Assembly (NCBI RefSeq): GCF_028826155.1
Contig: NZ_JAQGPN010000001.1
Span: 1,431,501 to 1,495,500 of the forward strand
Reading direction: 5' to 3'
DNA from: Mesorhizobium shangrilense
GTDB lineage: Bacteria > Pseudomonadota > Alphaproteobacteria > Rhizobiales > Rhizobiaceae
DNA: 64,000 nt
Below are positions 15,822 to 25,311 of the stretch, piece by piece (the stretch's first letter is position 1; the number at the start of each line of letters is the position of its first letter). The position numbers and the translations under genes are program-made. A model generated the notes under the pieces. That model worked only from the letters and a program-made list of their open reading frames with translations. It did not search any database and was not told where the DNA came from.

Positions 15822-17132
15822 ATGCCGACATTCATCGATCGCAGACTGAATCCGAAGGACAAGAGCCTCGACAACCGTCAGCGCTTTCTGCGGCGCGCGC
15901 GCGAGGAGCTGAAGCGGACCATCCGGGACCAGATCCGCACCGGCAAGATCGCCGATGTGGACGCCGAGCACTCCGTTTCGATGCCCCGGCGCGGCACCAG
16001 CGAGCCGAGCTTCGATGCGGCCCGGGACAGCGGTCGACGACAGCACATCCTTCCGGGCAACAAGCAATTCGGAACCGGAGACCGCATCCCCAAGCCAGGG
16101 GAAGGGGAGGCTGGCCGCGGCGGCCCCTCTCGCCAGCCCTCGGAGGACGATTTCCGCTTCGTGCTTTCGCGGGAGGAGGTGCTCGACCTCTTCTTCGAGG
16201 ATCTCGAGTTGCCCGACATGGTCAAGCTCAATCTCAAGGAGATTCTTGCCTTCAAGCCGCGCCGGGCGGGATTCACCGCGACGGGCACGCCGACCAACAT
16301 CAATGTCGGCCGCACCATGCGCAACAGCTTCGGCCGCCGCATCGCGCTGCGGCGTCCCAAGCGGGAGGAGGTGGAAGCGCTCGAACGGGAAATTGCCGAG
16401 CTCGAGGCGGCTCCGCCCGGTCCCGCGGCGCCAGAGCGCCTCACCGTGTTGCGCGAAGAGGTCGAGCGGCTGAAGCGACGCCGCAGGGTGATCGCCTATG
16501 TCGATCCGGTGGACATCCGCTTCAACCGCTTCGAAGCCCAGCCAATCCCCAATGCCAATGCCGTGATGTTCTGCCTGATGGACGTCTCCGGCTCCATGGG
16601 CGAGCGCGAGAAGGACATGGCGAAGCGGTTCTTCGTACTGCTCCACCTGTTTCTCAAGCGTCGGTATGACCGCACCGAGATCGTCTTCATCCGCCACACC
16701 CACGAGGCGCAGGAGGTGGACGAGGACACGTTCTTCTACAGCACGCAGAGCGGCGGAACGATCGTCTCCACCGCGCTGGAAGAGATGCAGCGCATAATCA
16801 ACGAGCGGTATCCAAGCCGGGAATGGAACATCTACGCGGCCCAGGCCTCCGATGGCGACAACTTCGCCAACGATTCGGAGCGCTGCATTGCCCTTCTCGA
16901 CGGCGAGATCATGCGCATGTGCCAGTACTTCGCCTATGTCGAGATCATCGACGAGCGCGAGAGCCATATCTTCGGATCGACCGAGAACGGGACCTCACTC
17001 TGGCGGGCCTACAGCGCCGTCGACGTGAAATGGTCGAATTTCCAGATGGCGCGCATCGCCAAGGCGGGCGACATCTATCCGGTCTTTCGCCAGCTTTTCA
17101 CCAAGCAGGCGTCCGTGCAGAAGAGCGGCTGA
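15822..17132 (+). CDS. yeaH: YeaH/YhbH family protein (DUF444, von Willebrand A-like)
   Basis: The 436-residue protein has a charged N-terminus (FIDRRLNPKDKSLDNRQRFLRRA), a coiled-coil-like segment (RPKREEVEALEREIAELEA) and a C-terminal VWA-like fold with the metal-site motif DVSGSMGEREKDMAKRFF near residue 253. YeaH works with the PrkA/YeaG kinase in enterobacterial nitrogen-starvation responses. The biochemical role is unclear. It starts 19 nt after prkA and is followed 11 nt later by spoVR, so the three are almost certainly co-transcribed. Confidence 0.93.
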   Translation: MPTFIDRRLNPKDKSLDNRQRFLRRAREELKRTIRDQIRTGKIADVDAEHSVSMPRRGTSEPSFDAARDSGRRQHILPGNKQFGTGDRIPKPGEGEAGRGGPSRQPSEDDFRFVLSREEVLDLFFEDLELPDMVKLNLKEILAFKPRRAGFTATGTPTNINVGRTMRNSFGRRIALRRPKREEVEALEREIAELEAAPPGPAAPERLTVLREEVERLKRRRRVIAYVDPVDIRFNRFEAQPIPNANAVMFCLMDVSGSMGEREKDMAKRFFVLLHLFLKRRYDRTEIVFIRHTHEAQEVDEDTFFYSTQSGGTIVSTALEEMQRIINERYPSREWNIYAAQASDGDNFANDSERCIALLDGEIMRMCQYFAYVEIIDERESHIFGSTENGTSLWRAYSAVDVKWSNFQMARIAKAGDIYPVFRQLFTKQASVQKSG

Positions 17133-17143
17133 GGGCGATCCGG

Positions 17144-18694
17144 ATGGCTGGTCAAGCGAGCAAATCCGGCCTGCTGTTTTCCGGCTCCGACTGGAATTTC
17201 GGCACCCTGTCGCGCATCTACGAAGCCGTCGAGGCGGTCGGCAGGGAGGAACTGCACCTCGACATCTATCCCGTGCAGATGGAGATCATCTCGTCCGAGC
17301 AGATGCTCGACGCCTATTCCTCCGTCGGCATGCCGCTGATGTACAATCACTGGTCGTTCGGCAAGCATTTCGTCTATCACGAGTTGATGTACCGCAAAGG
17401 CGGCCGCGGGCTCGCCTACGAGATCGTCATCAATTCCAATCCGTGCATCGTCTACCTGATGGAGGAGAACACCGCGGCCCTGCAGGCTCTGGTGACCGCG
17501 CACGCGGCTCTCGGCCACAACCATTTCTTCAAGAACAACTATCTGTTCCGGCAGTGGACGGATGCCGGCGCAATCCTCGGCTATCTCGACTTCGCAAAGC
17601 GCTACATCGCGCGCTGCGAGGAGCAGCACGGCGTCGCCGCGGTGGAGTCCATCCTCGACGCGGCGCACGCGCTGATGGAGCAGGGCGTCTTCAAGTACCG
17701 CCGTCCGCCGCGGCTCAGCCCAGAGAGGCAACGCGAAATCGTCCGCGAGCGCCTGGAATACGAGGGGCGTTCCTATAATGATCTGTGGCGAACACTGCCG
17801 CGTTTGAAGGAGGCGGAAAAATCCGGCCAGCTCGACCGCGAGGCGGCAGAGCGCAAGAAGACGCTCAACCTGCCCGAGGAGAACCTCCTCTACTTCCTGG
17901 AGAAGAACAGCCTTATCCTGGAGCCGTGGCAGCGCGAGATCCTCCGGATCGTCCGCGTGGTCGCCCAGTATTTCTACCCGCAGCGGCAGACCCAGGTGAT
18001 GAACGAGGGCTGCGCCACCTTCGTGCACTACACCATCGTCAACGCGCTCTACGACCGGGGCAAGCTCGATGAAGGCGCGATGCTCCAGATCCTGCAGAAC
18101 CATTCGAACGTCATCTTCCAGCCGGGTTTCGACGATCCGCGCTATTCCGGCATCAACCCCTACGCGCTGGGCCTGGACATGATGCAGGACATCCAGCGCA
18201 TCTCGACGAACCCGACGGCGGAGGACCGCGACTGGTTTCCCGACATCGCGGGCAACGGCAACTGGCGGGAAACGCTGCTCGACGCCTGGGCCAACCACCG
18301 TGACGAGTCTTTCGTCCGCCAGTTCCTCAGCCCGGCGCTGATCCGGAAGTGGCGGCTGTTCGTCCTGGCTGACGCAGCCAACGAGCCGCACTACGAGGTT
18401 GCGTCGATCCACAATGAGCGCGGCTACGAGAAGATCCGGTCGGCGCTGGCCGACAGCTACGACGTTGGAGCGAGCCGGCTGGACATCCAGGTGGTGGATC
18501 TGGATCTTCTGGGCGACCGCCAGCTCCGGCTGCAGCACACCGTCAAGAACGGCATCGTGCTGCAGGAGGAGAGCCGCGACGCGACACTGCGCCACATCCG
18601 CAAGCTGTGGGGCTACGAGGTCAGCCTGCTGGGGGTGGATGCGGAGACGGGCGCCAGGGTCTACGAACGCTCGACCAGCCAGATCGAAGCCTGA
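17144..18694 (+). CDS. spoVR: SpoVR family protein (YcgB)
   Basis: The 516-residue protein matches SpoVR/YcgB in length and sequence, for example the N-terminal DWNFGTLSRIYEAVEAVGREE, MYNHWSFGKHF, and MNEGCATFVHYTIVNALYDRG. Its molecular function is unknown. In Bacillus it affects spore cortex formation, and in proteobacteria it travels with prkA and yeaH. The ATG at 17144 is preceded by GAGGG; the longer open frame upstream runs through yeaH in another frame and is not used. It ends the operon. Confidence 0.94.
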   Translation: MAGQASKSGLLFSGSDWNFGTLSRIYEAVEAVGREELHLDIYPVQMEIISSEQMLDAYSSVGMPLMYNHWSFGKHFVYHELMYRKGGRGLAYEIVINSNPCIVYLMEENTAALQALVTAHAALGHNHFFKNNYLFRQWTDAGAILGYLDFAKRYIARCEEQHGVAAVESILDAAHALMEQGVFKYRRPPRLSPERQREIVRERLEYEGRSYNDLWRTLPRLKEAEKSGQLDREAAERKKTLNLPEENLLYFLEKNSLILEPWQREILRIVRVVAQYFYPQRQTQVMNEGCATFVHYTIVNALYDRGKLDEGAMLQILQNHSNVIFQPGFDDPRYSGINPYALGLDMMQDIQRISTNPTAEDRDWFPDIAGNGNWRETLLDAWANHRDESFVRQFLSPALIRKWRLFVLADAANEPHYEVASIHNERGYEKIRSALADSYDVGASRLDIQVVDLDLLGDRQLRLQHTVKNGIVLQEESRDATLRHIRKLWGYEVSLLGVDAETGARVYERSTSQIEA

Positions 18695-18754
18695 ACGAGG
18701 CGGACCGGCCAAGGGGAGGGCGCGACCCTGAACAGTCGCGCTCCGGAATGCGCG

Positions 18755-19162
18755 TCAGCCGCGCGGCTCGACCTTCTCGACGTCGCCACCGGCATTGCGC
18801 CACGCGGTGAAGCCACCGGCGACGTGGGCGACGGGAGCGAGTCCCATGTCCTGCGCAGTCTTCGCCGCCAGTGCCGAGCGCCAGCCAGACGCGCAGTAGA
18901 ACACGAAGGTCTTGTCCTCCTGGAAGATCGGCTTGGCATAGGGGCTTTCGGGATCGATCCAGAATTCGAGCATGCCGCGCGTGCAGTGGAACGCCCCGGG
19001 GATCTTGCCCTCGCGCGTCAGCTCGCGGGGGTCGCGCAGGTCGACGAAGACAACATCGTCGCGGCCCTTCAGCGCCACAGCCTCTTCGGGCGCCAGCCCG
19101 CGGACGGCGGCGTTGGCCGCTTCGAGCATCGCCTTGTAACCCTGTGTGATCTTCGAAGGCAT
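18755..19162 (-). CDS. Rhodanese-like domain protein
   Basis: The 135-residue protein is a single rhodanese domain with VVFVDLRDPRELTREGKIPGA and the catalytic loop YCASGWRSALA (Cys90). Such proteins carry persulfide sulfur. No signal peptide is visible, so a cytoplasmic location is likely. It is encoded convergently to spoVR, 60 nt away, and divergently from the ABC transporter genes. Confidence 0.9.
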   Translation of the reverse strand: MPSKITQGYKAMLEAANAAVRGLAPEEAVALKGRDDVVFVDLRDPRELTREGKIPGAFHCTRGMLEFWIDPESPYAKPIFQEDKTFVFYCASGWRSALAAKTAQDMGLAPVAHVAGGFTAWRNAGGDVEKVEPRG

Positions 19163-19441
19163 TCAGGTCTCTCCTTGTCTTCCATCATGCATCGCGCCGG
19201 GCGACATATCCCAATTAGCGCTTCTTGACCGACGAACGCCATCCGGTCCACAGGATGAGCTTGCAGCCGGGACGCGGTATTGCGACGGCACATGGCTTGC
19301 TGGCCGAGGCTGACGCCGCCGCCGTGCGGCGACAATACGACCTCGCTTCGGAGCTGGCTTGCCGATGCCGGATCCGGAACGGGGCAGGCGCAGGCTGAAG
19401 ATGACCGATCGCAGTTCATTGATTGGAGACTGGCCGCGACG

Positions 19442-20452
19442 ATGAGCAAGGTTCTGTGGCGTCTGCTCGGCGCCATCCCGACGCTTTTCGGCGTGGTGCT
19501 GGCGACCTTCTTGCTGACCAGGGTGCTGCCCGGCGACCCGGCGGTCTTTTTCGCCTCCAACCCGTCGATGACGGCCGCCGACATCGAACAGGTCCGCCAG
19601 TCGCTGGGGCTGGACAAGTCGTTGCCCGAGCAGTTCCTGATCTATCTCGGCTCCCTGCTTCACGGCGATCTGGGCAAGTCCATCTCGACGGGCCTGCCGG
19701 TATCGACCGAATTGATGAACCGGCTTCCGGCCTCCGCAGAACTGACCATCTTCGCCTTCATCCTTGCAATCGCGGTGGCCATTCCGCTCGGCGTGCTCGC
19801 CGCGCTGCGTCCGGGCTCGGCCATCGACCATGCCTGCCGTCTCATCGCGACGCTCGGCGTGTCGATGCCGACCTTCGTGACCGGCCTGCTGCTCATCTAC
19901 CTGTTCTATTACCTGCTTGGCGTCGCTCCCGAGCCGATCGGCAGGCTGGACCCGTTCCTCGTCAATCCGCCCGCAATCACGCGGCTGATCACCGTCGATG
20001 CGCTGATCGCGAGCGACCTCGAAACTTTCTGGGCGGCGCTGCGCCAGCTCGTCCTGCCGGGCGTCACCATGGCGCTGTTCGCACTGGCGCCGCTGGCGCG
20101 CATGACGCGCGCCGCCATGCTGGGGGCGCTGTCGAGCGAGTTCGTGCGGACGGCGCGGGCGAACGGCCTCAGGCGGCGCACGGTGATCTTCACCTACGCC
20201 TTCCGCAACGCCATGCTGCCGCTGGTGACGACACTCGCCATGACCTTTTCCTACATGCTCGGCGCCAACGTGCTGGTCGAGCGCGTGTTCGCCTGGCCGG
20301 GCATCGGCGCTTTCGCGCTCGACAGCCTGATCTCGCTCGACTACGCGCCGCTGCAGGGTTTCATGCTCCTGATGGCGGGCATCTTCCTCCTGGTGAACCT
20401 CGTCGCGGATCTCGCCATTGCGGCGATCGACCCGCGGGCAGGGCTGAAATGA
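19442..20452 (+). CDS. ABC transporter permease, DppB/OppB type
   Basis: The 336-residue membrane protein starts with RLLGAIPTLFGVVLATFLLTRVLPGDPA, the typical DppB N-terminus, and has about six helices and the EAA loop (FVRTARANGLRRRTVIFTYAFRNAMLPLVT). It forms the inner-membrane channel of a peptide- or opine-type importer with the following permease. ATG 19442 is used since the longer upstream frame lacks membrane-protein character. Its stop overlaps the next start (ATGA), so the four genes are translationally linked. Confidence 0.92.
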   Translation: MSKVLWRLLGAIPTLFGVVLATFLLTRVLPGDPAVFFASNPSMTAADIEQVRQSLGLDKSLPEQFLIYLGSLLHGDLGKSISTGLPVSTELMNRLPASAELTIFAFILAIAVAIPLGVLAALRPGSAIDHACRLIATLGVSMPTFVTGLLLIYLFYYLLGVAPEPIGRLDPFLVNPPAITRLITVDALIASDLETFWAALRQLVLPGVTMALFALAPLARMTRAAMLGALSSEFVRTARANGLRRRTVIFTYAFRNAMLPLVTTLAMTFSYMLGANVLVERVFAWPGIGAFALDSLISLDYAPLQGFMLLMAGIFLLVNLVADLAIAAIDPRAGLK

Positions 20453-21321
20453 CATCCGGCGTCCTGTCCTTGACGATGCGCGAGCGGCTGCGCGCGATGC
20501 GCTATGCGCTTGCCGAAAACCCCGTGAATCTGCTGGCTTTCGCCCTGTTCGGCCTGCTGGTGCTCGCGGCCTTGTTCGGGCCGTTGCTGGCGCCGCACGA
20601 CCCGCTGGCCACGAATGCCTCCGACGCCCTCCAGGCGCCGTCGGCCCGCTACTGGTTCGGCACTGATCAACTGGGCCGCGACGTGTTTTCGCGAGTGCTG
20701 GTTGCGACTCGGCTCGATCTAGGAATCGCGCTTGGCGCGGTGCTGATCTCCTGTGCCGTCGGCTCGGCGATCGGCGCCGTTATCGGCTATTTCGGCGGCG
20801 CGCTCGACGCCACGGCGAGCCGGGTCGTGGACGTGCTGATGGCGTTCCCGCTGTTCGTGCTGGCAATGGCGCTGGTGGCCGCACTCGGCAACACGGTGAT
20901 GAACGTCATCTACGCCACGGCCATCGTCAACCTGCCCTTCTACATCCGGCTGGCGCGCGCCGAGGTGAACGTGCGCCGCAATCTCGGCTATGTGGAAGCG
21001 GCCCGGGTCGGCGGTTCCAGCCATGCGCGGATCCTGTTGGTGTTCCTCCTGCCCAACATCCTTTCGCCCCTGGTCATCCAGGCGTCGGTCAACCTCGGCT
21101 GGGCGGTGCTGAACGCCGCCGGGCTTTCCTTCCTCGGGCTCGGCGTGCGGCCGCCGACGCCGGAATGGGGGATCATGGTCGCGGACGGCGCCCGCTTCAT
21201 CGCTTCGGGGGAATGGTGGATCGCGCTGTTCCCCGGCCTCACCCTGATGACCGCGGTTTTCGCCTTCAATCTGCTCGGCGACGCACTACGGGACATGCTG
21301 GACCCGAGGATGCGCACATGA
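20449..21321 (+). CDS. ABC transporter permease, DppC/OppC type
   Basis: The 290-residue protein shows the DppC features: an early helix (LLAFALFGLLVLAALFGPLLAP), the HWFGTDQLGRDVFSR-like segment (RYWFGTDQLGRDVFSR), and the EAA loop (YVEAARVGGSSHARILLVFLLPNI). It pairs with the preceding DppB-type permease. Start and stop codons overlap both neighbours by 4 nt. Confidence 0.92.
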   Translation: MTSGVLSLTMRERLRAMRYALAENPVNLLAFALFGLLVLAALFGPLLAPHDPLATNASDALQAPSARYWFGTDQLGRDVFSRVLVATRLDLGIALGAVLISCAVGSAIGAVIGYFGGALDATASRVVDVLMAFPLFVLAMALVAALGNTVMNVIYATAIVNLPFYIRLARAEVNVRRNLGYVEAARVGGSSHARILLVFLLPNILSPLVIQASVNLGWAVLNAAGLSFLGLGVRPPTPEWGIMVADGARFIASGEWWIALFPGLTLMTAVFAFNLLGDALRDMLDPRMRT

Positions 21322-22289
21322 GCGCCGCGCCATTGCTCTCCGTCAAAGACCTGTCGGTCGATTTCCGCACCCGCAGTGGCGCCGTGGCGGTGCTCGACCG
21401 CGTGTCCTTCGACGTCGAGCCCGGCGAGATCGTCGGCGTGGTCGGCGAGTCCGGCTCCGGCAAGTCGGTCACCGCCTCCGCCATCATGGGCATCCTCGAC
21501 AAGGCGGCCGAGATCACATCGGGGGAGATCCTCTTCGAGGGGCGCAACCTGCTCGCCATGGGCGAACGCGAGCGCGATGGCTGGCGCGGCGGCGAAGCAT
21601 CGATCATCTTCCAGAATCCGCGCACGGCGCTCAACCCCATCCGCACGGCCGGCGAACAGATCGGCGACGTCATCGCCCGCCATGTTCCCGCTGCCGCGGC
21701 CGCCATCCGCGCCAGGGTGCTCGACGCGCTACGGCAGGTGCGCATCCCCGACCCCGAGACACGCGCCAGGGCCTATCCGTTCGAGCTGTCCAGCGGCATG
21801 TGCCAGCGCATCGGCATCGCAATGGCGCTCTCCTGCTCCCCAAAGCTGTTGATCGCCGACGAGCCGACCACCAGCCTCGATGTCACCACGCAGGCGGTCA
21901 TCATGGACCTGATCCGCGACCTGGCGCGCGAACGCAACCTGGGCGCCCTGATCATCACCCACGACCTCGCGCTCGCCGCGGAATATTGCGACAGGATCGT
22001 GGTGATGCATGCCGGGCATGTCGTCGAAACGGCGGGGGTGGCCGAGCTTTTCGCACATCCAAGGCACCCCTACACGACGAAGCTGATGAGAAGCGTGCCG
22101 TCGATGGCGGATGACCTCTGTGAACTGCAGGCAATCGCAGGCTCCATGCCCGATCTCAGCCGCAACGATCTGCCGCCGTGTCGCTTTGCCGAGCGCTGCG
22201 AGCGGCGACTGCCGGCCTGCGACGCCGCACCGCTGACGCTCGAACCCGCCGGCCCCTTCCATCTTGTAGCTTGCCGAAACCCGCTATGA
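21318..22289 (+). CDS. ABC transporter ATPase, DppD/OppD type
   Basis: The 323-residue ATPase has Walker A GESGSGKS (43-50), the Q-loop in IIFQNPRTALNP, signature ELSSGMCQR, Walker B LLIADEPTT and the switch His in ITHDLALAAEYCD. The C-terminus has the oligopeptide transporter extension with cysteines (PPCRFAERCERRLPAC). The signature reads LSSGM where LSGGM is usual, a small change that should still work. It powers import with the partner ATPase. Confidence 0.92.
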   Translation: MSAAPLLSVKDLSVDFRTRSGAVAVLDRVSFDVEPGEIVGVVGESGSGKSVTASAIMGILDKAAEITSGEILFEGRNLLAMGERERDGWRGGEASIIFQNPRTALNPIRTAGEQIGDVIARHVPAAAAAIRARVLDALRQVRIPDPETRARAYPFELSSGMCQRIGIAMALSCSPKLLIADEPTTSLDVTTQAVIMDLIRDLARERNLGALIITHDLALAAEYCDRIVVMHAGHVVETAGVAELFAHPRHPYTTKLMRSVPSMADDLCELQAIAGSMPDLSRNDLPPCRFAERCERRLPACDAAPLTLEPAGPFHLVACRNPL

Positions 22290-23275
22290 ACGAGACGCCG
22301 GTCATCGAGGTGGAGAATGTCGAAAAGCGCTTCGAACTGACGACGCGCGGGCCGTTTTGGCGGCGGCTGGCGCAGGCGCTGCACGCGGTGGACGATGTCA
22401 GCCTCGAGATCCATCCCGGGGAGGCCGTGGGTCTCGTCGGCGAATCGGGCTGCGGGAAGTCGACGCTCGCGCGCGTCGTTTCGCGGCTGGTCGATCCGAC
22501 CGCCGGTCGCATCCGGATGAACGGGCGCGACGTGACAGGTCTGAAGACCTCCAGCTTCACCAAGTCGCCGCTGCGGCGCGAGATCCAGATGGTGTTCCAG
22601 GATCCGACGGAGAGCCTGAACCCGCGCTTCACGGCCTTCGACCTGATTGCCGATCCGATTCGCCAGCTGATGCCTCCAGCCGGTCGCGGGGAGCTGCAGG
22701 CCAGGGTCGAGGCGGCGGCTGATGCGGTCCGTCTGCCGCTGGCGCTGCTCACGCGGTATCCCCACCAGCTCTCCGCGGGCCAGAAGGCGCGCGTCGGCAT
22801 CGCCCGCGCGATGGCGGTCGAGCCGAAACTGCTTGTGCTGGACGAGCCGACCTCGGCGCTGGACGTTTCTCTGCAGGCGACCGTGCTGCAACTGCTCGAC
22901 CGGCTGCGCCGCGAGGCCGGGGTGGCGCTGTTGTTCGTCAGCCACGACCTCAACGTGGTGCGGCTGCTTTGCGAGCGCATCCTCGTCATGTATCTCGGGC
23001 AGATCGTGGAAAGCGGGACGACCAAGCAGCTCTTCGGTGATCCCCGCCATCCCTACACGCGGGCGCTCATCTCCGCCATTCCCACGCTGCGGGAGGGAAA
23101 GCGCGAACGCATAAAACTCCCCGGCGAGCCGCAAAGCCCGGTCAATCCGTCGCCCACCATGTGCCGCTTCTATGGCCGCTGCGGGCGCCAGCAGGACCGC
23201 TGCCGGCAGGTGGCGCCGCTGCTCGTCGACGAGGCGGACGGGCGCGAGCTTCGCTGCCATTTCCCGCACGGTTGA
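22286..23275 (+). CDS. ABC transporter ATPase, DppF/OppF type
   Basis: The 329-residue ATPase has Walker A GESGCGKS (52-59), Q-loop MVFQDPTESLNPR, signature LSAGQKARVGIARAM, Walker B LLVLDEPTSALDVS, the His switch SHDLNVVRLLC and a C-terminal cysteine cluster (CRFYGRCGRQQDRC). It is the last gene of the four-gene cassette and is followed by a terminator hairpin. The longer frame upstream of 22286 overlaps dppD-like sequence and is not used. Confidence 0.92.
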   Translation: MNETPVIEVENVEKRFELTTRGPFWRRLAQALHAVDDVSLEIHPGEAVGLVGESGCGKSTLARVVSRLVDPTAGRIRMNGRDVTGLKTSSFTKSPLRREIQMVFQDPTESLNPRFTAFDLIADPIRQLMPPAGRGELQARVEAAADAVRLPLALLTRYPHQLSAGQKARVGIARAMAVEPKLLVLDEPTSALDVSLQATVLQLLDRLRREAGVALLFVSHDLNVVRLLCERILVMYLGQIVESGTTKQLFGDPRHPYTRALISAIPTLREGKRERIKLPGEPQSPVNPSPTMCRFYGRCGRQQDRCRQVAPLLVDEADGRELRCHFPHG

Positions 23276-23320
23276 GACGGCCGCGCCGAACCTCGCTCGC
23301 CCGGCGCCGAAAAGCGCGGA

Positions 23321-23343
23321 ACCCCGCCTGGTCGAGGCGGGGT
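23321..23343. terminator. Hairpin terminator between convergent ABC genes
   Basis: A perfect 9-bp stem (ACCCCGCCT 23321-23329, AGGCGGGGT 23335-23343) with loop GGTCG is followed by GTGTTGTTG. It lies between the ABC ATPase gene and the convergent binding-protein gene and could end transcripts from both sides. The T-run is poor. Confidence 0.65.
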
Positions 23344-23384
23344 GTGTTGTTGCGTGCGGCGACTAAGTCGCCGGCGGCCCAGAT

Positions 23385-24980
23385 TCAGGTCCGAGACAGC
23401 GTCTTCATTTCGAGCTGGCGATGGAAGGCGAAGCTGTAGCCTTCGATGTTCTTCTGCATTCCCGTGTCGAGCGCCGGATGCCACAGCAGGATGATCGGGA
23501 TGTCCTGCTTGACCAGCGTGATCATGCGGCTGACATCGGCGTCATAGACGGCCTGATCTGTCTCGTAGCGGGTCTTTTCGACGAGGGAGGCAAACTCGGG
23601 GTTCTTGTAGGAGCCGAAGTTCCAGCGCGTGTCGCCGTGATAGAAGATGCGGAAGAAATAGTCCGGGTCGGCGAGATAGGAGATCGAACCCTCGAAATAG
23701 AAGGGAACCTTCTTGTCCTGGAGGAGGGTTCCAAGCTGACCGGCCGGAACCTTCTCGATCTCCACCTTGATGCCGACTTTGCCGAGCGCCTCCTGCAGCA
23801 GCAGCGCGACCGGCTCGGCGATCGAGGCGAGGGACAGTTCGTAGGAGAAGGTGGTCGCGAAACCCTCTGCGTGGCCCGCCTCCGCCAGCAGCGCCTTCGC
23901 CTTCTCCAGGTTGGTAGAGTAGCCCAGTGGCTGCGGGAAGCGGGTGGTGGTCGGCTCGCCCGGCTGGCCTCCGAAGAGGGGTTCGCCACGGCCGAAGAGC
24001 GCCGCCTTGAACATATCGTCATAGGGCAGCGCATAGGCGATCGCCTGGCGCACGCGCACGTCGTCGAAGGGCGCAATATCGCCGTTCATGCCGATGAACT
24101 GGAAGCTCGAGGTCGGCACGCCGACGACCTTGATGTCAGGATTGGCGTCCAGCGCGACGGCGTCTTTCGGCGGGATGTCCTGGACGATGTCGGCGTCCTT
24201 GCGGACCAGCGACGCGATGCGCGATTCCGCCGCCGGCACGGTCTGCCAGAGCACCCGCCTGATCTGCGGCAGCGGGCCGCTCTTCCACTCGTCGAAACGC
24301 GAGAACAGGATGCGCTCGCCCATCGCCGCGTTCTCGATCCTGAAGGCCCCGCCGCCGGCGGCGTTGGTCTTCAGCCACTCCATGGCGAACGGATCGGCCT
24401 CGGTTGCGTGCTGCTTGGCGAGCCTGGAGTTGACGATTATCGGATAGGTCAGCGCGAAGTTGGGCAGCGCGAAGCGGTCGGGCTGGGGTAGGTCGATGCG
24501 CACGGTCTGGGCGTCGACGACGACGAATTGGGCGGGATCGGTCATCGAGCCGGTCTGGAACTGCGCCTTGCCGACGGGGCTCGCCACGACGCGGTCGAGC
24601 GACCACTTGACGTCCTCGGCCGTCACCGGCGAGCCGTCATGGAACACGGCGTCCTTGCGCAAGTGGAAGGTAATGGACTTCTTGTCGTCGGCGACCTCGT
24701 AGCTCTCGGCCAACTGCCCCTGAATGTCGAAATAGTCGTAGTAGGGCGTGCCATCCTCGCGCGGCTTGTAGGCGAAGGTGACCAGGCGGTCGTAGACGTT
24801 CCAGCTGACCTGGATCGAGTTGCGATTGACGCCGACTGAGAAGGAATCGAAGGAGTTGGCGGCGCCCTCGCTGAGCACGCGGATGCTCTCCTCTCGCGAC
24901 TGAGCGCGGGCCCAGCTTGCGGGCAGGGCGGACGCTGCCGTCAGAGCCGCGAAGCCGGCAAGAAGATCACGTCTGTTCAT
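23385..24980 (-). CDS. ABC transporter substrate-binding protein (SBP_bac_5, peptide/opine type)
   Basis: The 531-residue protein has a twin-arginine leader (MNRRDLLAGFAALTAASALPASWARA) and the family-5 binding-protein body (VSWNVYDRLVTFAYKP, TFHLRKDAVFHDGSPVTAEDVKWSLDR). It captures a peptide-like ligand in the periplasm and presumably serves the permease/ATPase set at 19442-23275. It is unusual in being encoded on the opposite strand, tail to tail with that cassette, so it must have its own promoter. AAGGA lies about 11 nt before the start. Confidence 0.9.
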   Translation of the reverse strand: MNRRDLLAGFAALTAASALPASWARAQSREESIRVLSEGAANSFDSFSVGVNRNSIQVSWNVYDRLVTFAYKPREDGTPYYDYFDIQGQLAESYEVADDKKSITFHLRKDAVFHDGSPVTAEDVKWSLDRVVASPVGKAQFQTGSMTDPAQFVVVDAQTVRIDLPQPDRFALPNFALTYPIIVNSRLAKQHATEADPFAMEWLKTNAAGGGAFRIENAAMGERILFSRFDEWKSGPLPQIRRVLWQTVPAAESRIASLVRKDADIVQDIPPKDAVALDANPDIKVVGVPTSSFQFIGMNGDIAPFDDVRVRQAIAYALPYDDMFKAALFGRGEPLFGGQPGEPTTTRFPQPLGYSTNLEKAKALLAEAGHAEGFATTFSYELSLASIAEPVALLLQEALGKVGIKVEIEKVPAGQLGTLLQDKKVPFYFEGSISYLADPDYFFRIFYHGDTRWNFGSYKNPEFASLVEKTRYETDQAVYDADVSRMITLVKQDIPIILLWHPALDTGMQKNIEGYSFAFHRQLEMKTLSRT

Positions 24981-25311
24981 GTCGAGCTTTTTCCTTCTGG
25001 AATTTTCGTGTGTGGTCCCCGGACCGCCATTCAGGTGTCTTCGCGCCGCGCGAAGGCAGGAGGTTCCACGCCCAGATCATGGAAAGTCCATCCAATCAAG
25101 GCGCAAGTTTGAAGGGTTCCCCGGCGCTTTCCCGCCGATCTCTGATGGAACCTCGCGTTCGTTCTTCTCGACGCAAAGAGTGTCTTTTTGGTAGCGAGGC
25201 GGGCAATGAGGAGAGCGCCCGGTATGCACACGGCGCGCGGACAGCGATGATCCGACGAGACGTCAGGCGCGATCAAACTCTTCTCGACCAGTTCGCGTCC
25301 GCCAGCTGTGG
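24981..25311. other. Intergenic region upstream of the binding-protein gene
   Basis: This 331-bp gap presumably holds the promoter of the substrate-binding-protein gene and the 3' end of the RTX gene. The overlapping short frames have no ribosome binding site or protein character. I see no clear operator or hairpin. Confidence 0.5.

Noticed and set aside
19163..20455. 430-codon reverse-strand frame over the DppB-like permease gene
   Set aside because: Composition (Gln, His, Arg rich) and antisense position mark it as a codon-bias artefact.
22070..23269. 399-codon reverse-strand frame over the ABC ATPase genes
   Set aside because: Antisense to clear ABC ATPases with Walker motifs; no protein character.
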